Position numbers and translations under genes: made by a program. A model generated the notes under the pieces. It was not told where the DNA came from and searched no databases. It saw nothing but the letters and a program-made list of their open reading frames with translations. Positions 13,901 through 28,900 of a stretch of 64,000 bases of DNA are shown one piece after another. The number at the start of each line of letters is the position of its first letter. Within the stretch, counting starts at the first letter, position 1. The DNA is from Hydractinia symbiolongicarpus (lineage: Eukaryota > Cnidaria > Hydrozoa > Anthoathecata > Hydractiniidae): the NCBI RefSeq assembly GCF_029227915.1, contig NC_079879.1, positions 8,804,001 through 8,868,000 on the forward strand. Reading direction: 5' to 3'.

Positions 13901-16900
13901 AGGCATCGCAGTGGCCTTATCTTTAGCAGAAGAAGATTCAACACAAGTACGAGATAAAGTGTTCAGTGAGATGAGTATTACTGATTTGAATAAAGGAGAT
14001 GGAATAGACGCTTTGATGGCGTTTATGGAAAACTTGTTTAAGAAAGATGAATTAACTGATATGTATGTACACTATACAAACTTTGATCATCATTTCGGAG
14101 AACAATCATTACCCGCTAATAGCAATGAAAGCATAAGAGTTGAACCACCTATTAATAAAACAGAACCTGTTTTTATTACTGGAACTCATGGAAATTCCGT
14201 TAGACATCGAAACGAACGTTTTAAATATGGTAACAGAAATAATTATGAACGAAACAACCAACGATCACTACTTAAAAGAAAAAATCCACTCGATGAAAAG
14301 GGCAAACCACTAAGATGCCACATTTGTCAGTCCGTTATGCACGCTGCTCGGTTTTGTCCTCATGGGAATAAAAACCTTTGACAAGCCAGTGTTCCAAGCA
14401 AGCGATGAAAATGATATGGCGGAAAAAGCTGTTCATTTTACGGGCGCAGTGAGTAAAGATGAAAGTGTCTTATTGTCAGAAGCTCTTAACTGCGCTGTAC
14501 TAGATGGTGCTTGGCTTAAGTGTTATTTGGATTCACTGACAACAGAACAAAAGTGTAAAATACAACGATTTCCCAGTGACGCTGTCTTCGATTTGGTGGT
14601 GGGGAAGATTAAAATCCAATGACAAAGTTAAAATACCATGTAATATGGCTGGGAATGAATGTGAAATTGTGACAGACATAGTTGAAGGTGATATACCTCT
14701 TCTTCTTAGTAAAACAGCTATGAAAAAAGGGGACATGAAATTAGATCTGGTAAACGACACTGCTGAAATATTTGGTACAATAGTTGATTTGCAGAATACA
14801 ACATCAGGCCATTATTGCGTACCTTAAAAGAGGACGAAGTCTGTTTATCCAACTCAATATTGACAAATGAGTCGTTTAAAAAAAAAGAAAGTTGTAAAAT
14901 TGCGCAAACAATTTGGACATCCCACTGCAAAACGGTTAGCAAGTTTGTTGGTTGATGCAAAACTATATGATGAAGACTGTAAGAGAATCCTGGATCAAAC
15001 TGAACAGGACATGAAACATGCAAGAAGTTTAAACGGACACCACCTATACCAGTGGTCTCACTGCTATTAGCTACTGATTTCAATCAGTGTGTTGTAATGG
15101 ATCTTAAACAATGGACAAAAAGCAAAATATGGTTGTTTTATCTCATTGATGCAGCTACTCGATTCACTTTAGCTACAGTAATTCGAAGCAAATTACCTTC
15201 TGTTATTATTGACAAAACCATGCAGTTGTGGATTGGTAATGAATTTGGTGTTCCTGGACGCTTATTAGCAGACAATAGAGAAGAATTTGCTAATGAAGAG
15301 TACCGGGATATGTGTGATAACCTAAATATTGAAGTTTTAAACACAGCAGCTTGTAGTCCATGGCAAAATGGATTGCGTGAACGAAATCGTGCATTTGTAG
15401 ACGATTGTTTGAGAAAGATTCTTAATGAAAATCCAAAATTATCGTTGAGAGTTGGTTTAGTCTGGGCACCTAATGCCAAGAACTCTTGCATATGAATTCT
15501 GGTTAAAATGTTATGTCCAAATGTTAAATGCAAATCTACCAGCTTTAACCGTATCACATGTGTTTGCATAGCATATTAATGCCCTTTATTATGCACGTAG
15601 TCTTGGTAAAAGTTGAAGCTTCAGAAGGAGTAAGAAGAGCTTAGCGTCGTCAGATTCGAAGTACTAACACACAGTATTACACTGGAGAGAAAGTCTACTA
15701 TAAACGTGATGATTCACGGGTCCTGCCGAAGTTATTGGTCAAGAGGTTGTTTTTGTTCCGCAAGGCAGTGTGTATGTCAGAGTCCCACCTTGTCGATTAT
15801 TTCAAGTGGGCCAAGAATTTTCTGGCTCTAATCAGAACAAACTTGACAATACAGATCTTAAAGAGAACAGAGATGGTGATCATTAATCAGAAGTAGTAAT
15901 CGATTTAGAAGCTGAAGAAAAAAATGCAACACCTGTGCAACAAGAACAACTTAACAGAAGTGAACATGAGGAAAATGTTTTAGACGTACCAGAATCAGGA
16001 ATGAATTTGGAGAACAGCAGGTGTCTCTTAGAAAAGAACATGATTTTCCAAAGTTAAAATGTTGAAATGAAAATGAAAGAAGCACCAAAATGGTTGTCAG
16101 CGAAAGTGATAAGTAGAGGTGGAAAAGGTACAGGGACGTACAGTAGTTGGTACAACATAAGGAAAGAAGGTACAAATGATGAAATGTGCCTAGATTTTAA
16201 GGATGTTGAAGATTGAAAAAAAGTTGGAAGTGTCAATGCAGAACACGTACATGATACTTTGGAAGCGTTTGAAGCAAAGAGAAGAAATTAGACAACTTGA
16301 AATTGTTTGATGTTGTTTGACAGGTTCTGGATGATAAACAAAGTAAGATATCAACAAGATGGGCTATCACTGAAAAAGAAGTGGATTCCTCTGAAGTTGT
16401 TAAGGCACGTCTTGTTGTTAGGGGATTTGAGGGAGAGCAAAAACTGCAACGTGACTCACTAATTGCAGTTAAAGACATACTTCGTATGATTTTTGGAATA
16501 GCAGTCTTCAAGAATTTGGAATTGTGTAACATTAGTTGTAAGCTCTTCATTTCGGCAAGGTCACGCTATTGATCGTGATGTTTATGTTACACTACCCAAA
16601 GAAGCAAATGTTCCAGATGGATTCACATGGAAGCTTGTTAAAGTCGTTTAAGGCTTAAACGATGCTCCAAGAAATTAGTGTTTCAGTGTACGTCTGACTT
16701 TATTAAAGCTGAAGGCAGAGCAGTCCACAGTAGATAAAGCACTTTTTTACTGGAAAGATACAGATAACAATCTTTGTGGCATCTTTATAATGCATGTAGA
16801 TGATTTTGTACTTGCAGGAAATAAATAATTTAAAGCATCTGTTATGTCACAGTTGATTAAGACCTATAAGGTTGGTAAGATAGAAGAGACTAACTTTAAA

Positions 16901-19900
16901 TACATTGGGATAAACATTTCTCAAGATGGTAGGAATAACTATGGATCAAAAGCAGTGTTGAATGCATTCAGGAAATACAGATTTCCAACAAACGATCCAC
17001 TAGAAAGCGTGATGAACTCAATGATGACGAATTACATGAACTTAGATTTGCAATAGGACAATTAAACTGGATAGCTACGCAAACTCGCCCAGATTTGGCT
17101 TTCCTTGTGCTGGATTTAAAAATGCAAAGTAGAGTATATTTTGCTTGCTAACAAGGTTATAAAGAAAATGAGAGCCACTAACAATGTGTGTATAATCTTT
17201 CCAAATATGCCAAAGTATGAATTATAGAAGTTGGTAGTCTTTTCAGATGCATCATATGCAGACTAATCAGATGGCGTCTCCTGTGCTGTCGGTAGTATTG
17301 TCATTGTCGTTGCTGCTGAAGCCTTATCCTTAATGGTATTGAAAAGGCATACTACATAGGCTGTTTGATGCAACAGATTTTGTTTTTACAGAAAACAAAT
17401 GAGAATTGTATTCCTATCACAGCTTATATCAATAATAAATCTTTTGATGAGAATATTCATGCTATTACTCTAGTGTCAGAGAAACGTCTTAGAATCGATA
17501 TAGCAGCTATTCAACAAATGGTCAATGAAGGAAAAGTTTCCGTTCCATGGGTACCTGCATGATTACAATTGTCAGATGGAATAACCAAGTGGGGAGCATC
17601 CTTGCAGCGGCTGATAAATGTTTTTATCTTATGAGCACGTTGTTGTAGCACGTTGAAAGACAGTTTGATAGAGACATTCTTTTATTATTAGACACTTTCA
17701 TTTTGTTTAAAAGACAGTTATCACTGAGTGCTATCTCTCTTAAAAGAGGGGAGGATATTTAAGAAGTTTACTACTGTTATCTTTTAGATTAGTTTATTAT
17801 TGTGTTGTGTGACTGGGGTTTTTACCTATCTCAATAAATATATCGAAGTTAACAAAATCCAAGTTTGCTCTTAAAGTCAAAATCTTTGGAATAAAGGTCA
17901 AATATCTGTTAAATGTCAAACATATGTCAGTCAGGACATTATATTCCTGTCTGCATATAGCCAAGAAGTGTAATCTCTGTCCGCTTTGGTTTTTAGCTGT
18001 GTATATAATTTTATATATCAAAAAAATCTAACCTAGGAAAAATTTGATGTATAGTTAGAGCTTCTTATTCTTATTACAGTAGATGGCAATAGATCTGCCC
18101 TAAGTGTCCTTATTAAATTGTAGGATTTTTTGAATATATCAATCCTTGTAAAAAGCTTTATAAACATTGGGTAAGGTATTTACACAACTTAATATTCTTT
18201 CTATCAAATAAAAAAAATTAAAGACAAAACTCATCACCTAAACTTTCAAGTAGAGATTGTAATTGCTCAGGATGGTGGTTACAAACAAATCCAATAATTT
18301 GATTCAAGCCATCCAAACAAAGGTTTCCAAGTTTCCTACCCTGAAAAAGAAGAAAGTCAAAGCTTCAAAATAGGCTAGCGATAGATATTCTTAAAAAATA
18401 CTAACTGACAGTAATGTAGTTGTTGATTTAGAGTAAATAATTGTTAAAATACTTTCACTATTTTATGTTACTAACCTTGTTTCTTTTTAACACGTCATCT
18501 GACAGGACACAATCTCCATTTATATGCTGCAGAAACGACCTAAGCAAAGAAAGGGGTATATATAAACACAGAAGAAAAAAATCGTTTTAGTCAAAGAAAA
18601 GAAACATTTGTAATATGTACATTTTCAGATAAGCCTACCTTGATAATTTAAGGCATTGTCTAAACAAGTGTTCCAAGTTCTTTCCACCAGCACCATCGCA
18701 GTACCGAGAATCCAGCAACTAAAACATAGCCACAAAGTGAAAATTGTAAAAACAGAGAATCGGGAATGACTAAGAACAGCACGATTAAGGCGCGATCTTC
18801 TTACTTGTACAAGTTTAATGTGCGCAGAGGCAGTGAGAAACTTCACAAGCTCAACTGATTGTCGTAAAACATTTAAACCAGGTTCTGCTGCTGGCTCTGT
18901 GTTACTGCAAGAACAAACATTCCACCACATCAGCAAAAAATAAATAAAAGCAACCAAACAAAAACGTATGCTGCTTGCTTAAAAGCAAAAGTAAAATTAT
19001 AACCTCACCAAAGTATATCAAATATCATTGAAGTCAAACATTTAAAAGAGAACATTGTTTTTGGTGACGATTTAGAAGCTGAAGATTTCCCTTTTTTTCC
19101 TAAATAAAGAAGAATGTTGGAATTACTATCAAACATGTTTCGTTTAAATCAAAACAACTCAGTAATTTATCTATGTACCAGAGTTTGCTTTTTCTTTTAA
19201 AAGATTTTGCAATTTTTGATGACGTTGGAACAGTTTCCAAATAACCTCACCGCATTCGATACTAAAAAAAAACAAAAAACAGACCACAATCAGGCTTCCA
19301 GTTACAAACATACAAAAAAGCAAAACAGTTCAACACCTCGCAAACTTGGCTATCACATGATATATTTCCGCCAAGGGAAAAGTTTTTGCCCTCATGCCCT
19401 ATGGCACAGAGGGTAATAAAATCAAGATAAAACCCTTTCCCTGTTCCAAAGGAAATATTTTTCATATCAACAGTCTGCAAAACATACCTTATATTTTCAC
19501 ATTTCATGTAGTGATATTCCATTAAAACCTGAAATTTATTTATTACATAAGATTGAAGAAACTTAAAAACAAGACGTTTAATTTTCAAAACTTGAACATA
19601 CTCTCTCCTACCTCGTACATACAAAGCACTATTTGAGCCAGCAAATTATTTTTACGACCAGTTTCAGATGAGGAATTGTATTCTGCTCCCTTACCCTAGA
19701 GATGTATATTTTGTAACAATCAGAATAACATATTGTAATGACTAAAAGAGATTAAATTATACAACCATTGTGAAAATTTCATAGAAATAATTATGACTTT
19801 GATTAGAATTCCAAGCAGGGTGGTTATAATAATTTGACCATCAATTGGATAAATCGTCGAATAAAAAATTATATTACTGGTCCATAAAGAAAATGATAAC

Positions 19901-22900
19901 CGAAAAGAATAAAGAAAAATAATAATCTAGATGTTTTTGATGAAATATTTCGCAGTCTGAAAGAATCATATTTCAAAGAGTTTCTTTATTTTCAAAGTGA
20001 AGCCTATCTCTGTTTATTGTCTCGCAAAGACATTTTTATCATTAGCTTAACTAGTTTTTTGGGCATTTTAAAATCAGCGATCTCTTTTAGTTATAAAGAT
20101 ATTTAACAAGTATTAACAAACCAACTCAAAATCTTCCAACTCAGCCTTAACCATTCGTTCACTCAGAGATAATAGAATATTTTCAATTTTGTCATGCAAG
20201 CGAGAGAGATTCTCTAAAGAAAAGAACATGTTTAGTATTATTTTGTTATTTTTTACAGGTTCGTAAAATAAATTTAGTAAAAGTTGGTTAGATCACATAA
20301 ATATAAAATATAAATACAAATAATAAAAATAAAAATATAAATAAATAATTACAAATTAAGATAAACAAAAAGATATAAATAAATATAAATAAATATAAAT
20401 GAATATAAATAAAAAATATAAATATAAAAAATATCATGAATAAATTATTTTCCAGTTTAACTATTTGTGAAAACTAATATTTCATACAAAGTATTAGAAG
20501 GTTTGATGTATCAAATGTCGTTGGTTTCCTTTTGATGCGAAATGCAAAATTTTGTAACACATCAAAAGATTTGTGAATCAGGCAAAGAAATTTTGGCGAC
20601 AGATCAGGAGTTCCGTTGTTATGCCTACCAAAATCTTGCACCTTTTACAACAATTTAAAAAAAACATTTATTGGAGATGTGCCTTACACATACCATCCCT
20701 TTCCTCCTCTTCCTCCTCATTTAACAGTTTACCACAATTTTTTGTGCAAAGTTGCAAAGCGCAAAGTAGATGAGCCTAAAAATAGTTATTTCTTAACCAT
20801 ATTAATGCATTACTAGTTAACCTGCCATACAAATACTTTTATTTCATAACACTTACATTGAAACTTTATGTAATACTTCTATATTTGTTAGATTTTTTAA
20901 AAGTTTAAAACATTTACCAATGGCTCTATTATTTGTACTTCGTCGCTGTTATTTTGGGAAATACAATCTTGGAGTTTGATTGGTGGAAGAACATCAGATG
21001 ATACTTTATAATATTTAGAAAACTGAAAAATAGAAAATATTTTTAGGTTTAACAGTAACATTGAATATCGTCACTACCATAAAAGGAAAGATAGAGTATT
21101 ATGATAGAGTATTTCTGAAGACATGTATATTAAGTAGTACTTAGGAGTGATCCATGTGCAAGAGTTTGAGTATTTCCCAGCCTACCTCAATCTTCAATTT
21201 ATTTTTGTCAGAATAAATATGAGATTGTGGCATGCTTATGCGATTTAAAAAGGTTTGTTTCCTGTCTAAATCTATGAATAGTTAAAGCACAAAAACAATA
21301 AAAGATGTAAGCTTTAAAGCGCTTCTAGTTTCAAGTCAAAATATCTACCTGTTGAAAGAGAAGTTCCAAGATCGCCAAAGTGAGTTTTGGATTCTTGCAA
21401 GACACTTCATATATACCCTACAAAAAAACATGCCGACTATCAAGAACAACTTAAATTTTTCAACAAGTAAAATATAGTTATTACTATTAGTTATCCATTT
21501 CAGTTGAAATAACAAGAAATGACAAAGTTCTAGACAGATTTAAAGTTACATATTTTTATTTCATTCTTTTCCCAATTTAATCAAGAGCAATCAAAACTTT
21601 ATTTAACAAACCTCATAAAGTTGTGTACGGATTTCAGCAGACTGCGTCAAAGATTTCCTAAGACTGCCTGAAAAAAACCCAAAAAATTTGAATTGGACTG
21701 CATGGTGTATCACACATCACCTAATCAAGAGAAAATCCCACTGACCAATTGAAGTACTCGAAATTACTTTCCTGGAAAATTCTCTTTAGGGAAATGTATC
21801 TCAGTTGAGGGTTATTATGTTTAGAAAAGTACTTACTTATTATTTCTATGCATAAAGCTTCATTTGCACCTGTGTTATATCTTGCTTGAGATGAAACATT
21901 AACTTGACTGCATGAAAAAGATTGCGAGAGAGCTAATTGACTTGAAAGACAAATAGATCTTCCGTCAGTATCAATCTACAATTAAGAAGGAATTAAGTTC
22001 TAGAGCAGCATATTATAGATTAAAAAATCCTTTAATTTTAAACATTTCAAAAGAAATAGAATTTATAAAAAGTGGACACACTTCCCAAAACTTTCCTAAA
22101 CTTAGGCATTTTTGTTCTTTTATCTACAAAAACCCCAGACATAAAAAGTGTAAACAAAGCCAAGATTTCAAACCACAAGCAATTAGGAATACCATGTCTA
22201 AGTCATATCGACATTGTTTATCTGACATGCACATTTGCTAAGGCAGTGACCTAACAGCCACAGGATATTATCCAAGTAATGCTACTTAGCCATTTTGAAA
22301 AATAGAGAAAAATATTAATATTATGTCCATGGCTGAAGCTACACCAAAATGTTCAAACTTAAAATTAATTTACATTCAACCAGTAATTTTAAATTTTATT
22401 TTAAAATCTTACTTTAAAATGCTTCAAAATCAACAGGAAGCCAGTCACAGCAATTTTTCTAGCTTCAACCTGCCTAAATGAAACATTTTCAGCAATTTCC
22501 ATTAACTTGACATCTTTATTATTCAGAATTGTTATTCAGAATGTTAAGTTTCAAAATCATCTTACTTTGAAAACATTGACTTTCTCAGAATCAGCATTAA
22601 TGAGTCTTTTATCGACATGCTTACTTTCATTAGAGGCTATATAAGAACATCCATTGTTTAAATAAAAACAATAAATCAGGAAAAATCACTAGAAATGCAA
22701 CAACAACAAAGTATTTTTACTAGAATAGCTCTCAGTAGTCCTTCAGCAGTTGAAAGGTTCAACATTGACAGATAATCAAATACTTCACGAAACTAAACAA
22801 AAGAAACGCAAAAAAAATCTTGTTTACATGCACTAAAAAAACATCATGGTGTCCTGAGGCATTAGCCCTCTTCTGAAAACTCCAACCCATTGATCCTCCC

Positions 22901-25900
22901 CCTTAACATTGGTTTGTAATTAATTGCCCACTCCTGCTACTAAATGCACCATCCTCCAATACACAGCACTATTTAGGACTGGAGAAATTAGCAAACTCAA
23001 ACCTTAAGAATAAGAACATGTGATGAAATATAGTTTGTACCTTTTGTAAACAATCAATTACAATTTGTGGGACAGATGCTATCACAGATGTCAGCAAATC
23101 TAGAAAACAGAACTTACTCACTACATACATTTCACACTGCTAACCTTCACCTTTAAAAATTTGTATTTAAGAACTATTCTACAAGGAAAGACATTACATG
23201 CAATTTAAGTAAATTTATGTTCTGCCATAATATGCAGCAGAAAAATTGGAACTGGGGATACACGCTTTGATGTTGGAAGGGTTTTTTATGAATCATGATT
23301 TTATTGAGTTAATTATTGTACTTTGCCTACCTAAGTAATGCTGCACATTCTGAGTAGCCTTTGTGATAATAGCGTCAAGAAGGCGTTGCAAAACATTCTC
23401 ACGAACAATTTCTTGGTGCTGCAAAAAAAATGATCGAAAATAAATTTAGAGGACAAACAAATTCTCAAAATCGCATGTTAATTTGTAACACAAACATATT
23501 ACCGTAAAAACATGGTGAATCATTTTCGTGCCAAGATTACATGCCCTTTGTTGCGGTGTAATATCATTTGTTAAAAGATCTGTACAAAAAATAGTGTAAG
23601 GTTGCATTAAATCCAGGCAACAATATACTTTTTCCGCAAAACATGTCACATATACCACTGACCTGTAGATTTCGGAACATAACATTCAATTAAGATAAAT
23701 GATAAATTGATTAAACCTTGCGTCATATGATCCCAACCAAATTTGCTAGCAATTGAAAACATACTATTGATTCATGTTTTACCAGTAAATTATCACGCTG
23801 GATGTGTTTAGCATAAAGAGTTTGTCGCATGCAGTTATGACATGTATACAAGACACATTCAACAAAAAACATATTTTTCTTAATTTGCTTTGTAAACATT
23901 AATACCTGTTCCGTGAAGTGTTAAGTATGGCTTCTTCAATTTTTGGTGACGCTGGGAACAAATCTAAGTAACAATCATATCATGCATAAATACTATATAA
24001 GAAAGATTTGTTATACAACTGTTTCGTCCTCCTTTAGACAGGGAAAATAAGTGGATATAAAGTTTGTTTTAAAATGACCAATAACTGATCAAAATGAAAA
24101 ACAATAACTTCTAAAATTCGATACCTCTGATCCATTTTGATTGTTTTTCTCTTTCATCATCTTTAAAACATTTTAAAATGAATGACTTTAGGAAATCAAA
24201 GAGCTAAAAAATAACCATACAAATGATGTAAAACACTTTTTTTTAGAACATAATACTATACAGTAATTTTTTTACTTGTTCTTCAAGTCGATGTATCTGT
24301 GTCATTGCCAATGCTAACGCTAGAGTAAAAGGCGACAATATCTTCTCTGGAGAATGGAGGGATTCCACCTAATAAAAAATGTAACAAATCTAATAAGAGG
24401 AGATGTCATTTTTTTAGAAATAGTTTAAAAATTGTCAAAAGATTATTTTGTTGTTTTGTTTTCTTGTGTCTTTGTTTACATTTTTAATCGGTTTAAAATC
24501 AACGGTGTGCTAGAATAAACCAATTTGATTAGCTGAGAGTACTTTGTGTGTTGTGATTTTTACTGTTAGGAATATTGTTCCCATTGTTGGTTTTTCTCAA
24601 AATAAATATCATAGTTTAATCTGTACATTGTAATATTTTATTTAATGTACGGTACTATTATTTCACATGTTTGTGTTTTTTTATTCATTGTGTGAAACTT
24701 TTTTACTTCTTTTTGTTATTTCAAGAACCAACAATGATCATATTAAAAACATTATTCCACCAACGATCCCACACAACCAAGAATGAAAGGTTTCAGGAAT
24801 AAGTATTATAAGATTTGCAGATGTTTCAATAAATAACCTACAATAAACCTACAATAAATAAATAATAGATGCGTATGAAAACATATACTGGGGAAAAACT
24901 CCTGTGGCAAGATGCAGTATACAAAATACTAAGCTATTTCTGTATAAATAAATCCGTAATTGCTTTGAACGTAATAGAAAGATGAAGAACACACTAAAAC
25001 ATTTACCTTGATGTACTTTATGAATTCCTTTCCTAAGTCTTGATCTTGTTTCACAGCAAATATAGCATGTAAAAGAACAGTGCCTTCCACAGACTTTAAA
25101 TTAAGAAGTTCATTATCATCCACTAACAAGCTGCTTGTTTGTTCATTTTCTTCAATTTCTTTCGCTTTGTGAAAGCAGAATGACGCAATACCATCAAGCA
25201 CTTCTCGTTTATATCCCTCAAAACAAAATAGACATAAATTGTGAATGCTTTAATGTTATTATCGCCTCAGCCAGAAATTTCATTAAAACTAAAATTATTT
25301 GTTGCCACAAATTTTTTAAACTAATTTTTAATTTATTGCTTCAAAGCTTCAAAATAGATTTTGCCTTAAGTTGTATACAAAGGAGTAGTTTCGGCAACAT
25401 CACCTGAAAATGTTTTCAAACGAATAAGCAGTGGGTACACGCAGAAAAAATTCAAATATTATAAAAGGCATAAAGCAAATATAAAAGATTACCTTGCTAC
25501 TAAGAAGTAGCGTTTGATACACAAGTGGAGGGATTTCTTGTAAGGGAACATCGTAGAACATGCTAAAAAATATGCCTGTTTAGTACACTGTTAAAATAAA
25601 TCCAGTTTTAATGTCTTTTATCTTACTTTAAAGTTTTCTTGATCACCATTTTCAACTCGTCATTAGACATTTGTATATCTCTATGATAAATAAACTTGAT
25701 TAGTCAATATATATGCATTTGTTCTTATGTTAAACAAAATATTTACTTGAACCCAACCTGAACATAGTTGCAAGCAGCATAACAGTTGATGGAATCCATC
25801 TGAATAAGACCATTCATAATTAAGGTTAAATATCCTGGCCTTATGTGACCTTCAAATAGGTGAAACACTTTTTATTTATTGCTATAAGTAAACTAATATT

Positions 25901-28900
25901 TCTTTCGCAATGACTTTCACTGTAGACAGACAGTATGCTCAAACTACATTGACACTACCTGCAACAATATTTCAATAAAAAGTAAAACGATTTCTTTTCA
26001 AATGTTCTCAGTACGATTAAGTTTATTATGAAACAAGTAAAAACACTTTTAAGTTTCATATTGAATTTTATCGACTAGTTTCGACATATTACAAATGTCA
26101 TAATCATCATACAGTAAAATTTTGGCTAGGTTACAAGAGTTATATATAAATTCACAATTCCTATATTAATATTAACTATATAAAATAATACAAAAATGCA
26201 AAGGTTTGACATTTTTTTAGGAACAAAGTCCAGTGTTGTAGACTTTAATTTGTAACTTCTCAAATTTACGTAACTGTGGTATTGTAATACCATCATATTT
26301 TTGAGATATATCCTGCAATATTTAGAAATGAGTTGATGGTTGTTGCCAAAACCTTCAATGTATGGTTTCATTATTTGTATACACACATTATATGAGTGCA
26401 TAACAAAGCACCCCAGGCAGTACAAAGAAGTAAATTACATGTAGCATTTTAAAAAAAACGCAGGCTGTCCACATTCAATAATGGTAATACGTGATAATAG
26501 TGGCAAGTAATCATTTTTGATAGAGTTGAATTTGCGTTCCTGGTCTTACAGTGTTAAAATAAATAAATGGCTTGTATTAACATAACATTATTTGCTTCTG
26601 ACAAGCTATTATTGTCTCATGAAACTTTATCTACCATGGATAGCCCAAAACTGTATTGATTACAAGTTAAATTACTATAGGACTACAATTTATGACAAAA
26701 TTTAAACATTTTTAATCAACTCTTTTCAATCAACTGTTTAATTTTAATTTGTAACACTAACTATTAAAACTTGCTACTTAATTGTATTATTAATTTGATA
26801 ATAAGAAACAAAATAAAAGGTACACTTACACTTGATCACAAAGTTTCTGGAGAATTGATTGTTTATATTCAGAGCCACTCATTGTAGTATCTATGCCCTC
26901 TTCAAATATAGAAAAGAATATCAAATATGTAAAAAAAATATCAAATTAGCAATAAAACTAAATAACTAACATCCAAAAATGACAATTGCAATTTTGAAAC
27001 TCAATAACTTTCAGGAAAGTATATAGTTTGTTTAACCCTAGTACAACTAAAGGGTAGGGGCATTAGGTACCAGCAGCCTTTTTCAAATTGGAATAAATTT
27101 TGTTTAGCATGCGGTTGGGTGGTGATTTTTTTTTTTAAGGGGGGGGGGGGGGGGGGTGTTTTACATTTTGCAGGGAGTAATGATTTTTTCAAAGTTTATA
27201 ATTGTTTGAAATTTTAAAAAGTCATGTATGAGTGTTGAAAGATTGGTTATAAAATGACGTCATCGAATTAACTTCTTACCTAGAATCTGTCCGTAATAAG
27301 ACTTTCTACAAGTATGCCAAGTGCAAAAATTTATTATGCAACAAGCTACACCACTAAAAATTATAAAAATAAATAAAGAAGGTTACCTTCCTTGACTGGA
27401 ACTGCAGTTAGATATGATAACGATGTGATTAATTTTGAAAAAACCTCCAACGATCTAGGGAAAGCAAGTCAAACAGGGTATAAGAAACTGAGTGCTGAAT
27501 ATTTTTATGATTATGGTGTAGCTACCATGAAATCGTAATGAATATAACCATTTTTTTAGACTTTTATTAAATTGTTGATAAACCAGACATTTTAACAAAA
27601 TTATCTACATTTCAGAATAATATGATTATGAAGACAAGCAACTCTATGTTCACTTACATTCAGGGAAGAAATGTTCCTTGAACACAAACTTAATTTTCTC
27701 ATTTTTAAACAGAGTTTCGTTACAGCCCAATTCAGCACAAAAAATCACTTTTAATTATAAGTACACAAGCAACATACTTTCCATTAGAAACAACTCCAGC
27801 TTTGATTTTGTCAAGTATGAAATCTATTAATTCTGTTTGTTCCTTTGTTGAAATATCGTCAAGCTAAACAAAAAAATTAAAATATATTTATCTTTGCTTT
27901 ATTATACATCAATTATTTATTTTATCTTTATTCTCAAAATACGATTCTTGCCTCAGGAAGTATATATCCAACCAGTTCAGATGTCACCTAAAATCAAAAG
28001 AATTTTGAAAATTAGACAAGCAGAAACAATAGGTTCAAGACACTTCTAACTTAACTACACCTTTTACAAGTACCTTGTTGATAATATCTTTAGAATTTAG
28101 TAAATGAAATACTCTCTTGACGATTTTATTCTTTTTTTGGTGCTTCTTTTCATCTTCTTCCAAACCTAAAAGTTATGAATTTAGACAAATAATATAATCC
28201 TGGCTGAATATACAGATAAAGTACACAGGAATTAGCTCAAACATAATGTCCAAATACAAAAATAATGAAAAAGCATCCTTACATAAATGTCAATTGAGGA
28301 GTTTAAAAAACTTTTCATTTGGTCTTGTTTATTTTTTCAGCTATCTGACTAAGCAACAATGTTCGACGGCAAAATATTGCTGCGGTTAAGGCCAGCTTTG
28401 ATGGCAAAACAAAAGTGCCGAAAATTTTTCGTTGTGAAAGATTTTAACAATGACAAAACTAACAAATGCTGCAGCAAAACTGACCAGGAGTAATTTATTT
28501 CAAGTTACATAATTGTTATACATAAATATCTTCCTTTCATTTCAAGAAATGGTTTCCTTTAAATATATATTATGTTTTAACAAAAATATAATCCATGGAA
28601 TATGGTATAGAGAATACATGTTCCCACCTTCCTCCTAGATAAAAACAAATGAGGTAAATTTAAATTTCACAGCACACAAAATCTTTTTTTTTATGCATTG
28701 AAATTCAAAAAAGACGTTAATAAAGTTTAAGAAACAAGATTTTTACCAGTTTTAAAATAAAAACAAAAAAATAAATCTAAGCTTTCTTTCTAATCTTTAT
28801 CAGAGTTTCTGTCAATCCACTTGTCATCTGAAATATCTTGCAAAGGGATGTCTTGGGGATCTAATAGCAACAAGGAATTGTCATCTTCATCATCATCTGG

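Larger units (their letters stand above)
13524..17854 (+). mobile_element. Ty1/copia LTR retrotransposon, full length but non-autonomous
   Basis: 4331-bp element in the FANCI intron between exons 18238-18340 and 13314-13393, in reverse orientation to the gene. 5' LTR 13524-13625 (102 bp) and 3' LTR 17756-17854 (99 bp) both end GAAGTTAACA and differ at roughly a dozen positions. Five-base target duplications AAATC lie at 13519-13523 and 17855-17859. A primer-binding site TGGTAGCAGAAGATG (13628-13642) nearly matches the 3' end of animal initiator tRNA-Met. A purine tract AAAAGAGGGGAGGA (17742-17755) abuts the 3' LTR. The order gag, protease, integrase, RT, RNase H is the copia order. The very short LTRs and about 4.3-kb length recall the GalEA clade; that placement is from memory and untested. 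Many stops and frame breaks in pol show it is dead. Confidence 0.93.

Noticed and set aside
13764-17560. An autonomous copia polyprotein with programmed frameshifts
   Set aside because: There are too many stops and shifts, including inside integrase, RT and RNase H, for programmed frameshifting. The element is dead.
27001-27192. Minus-strand ORF with a proline run
   Set aside because: The prolines come from translating the 18-G homopolymer in an intron; no conserved context.
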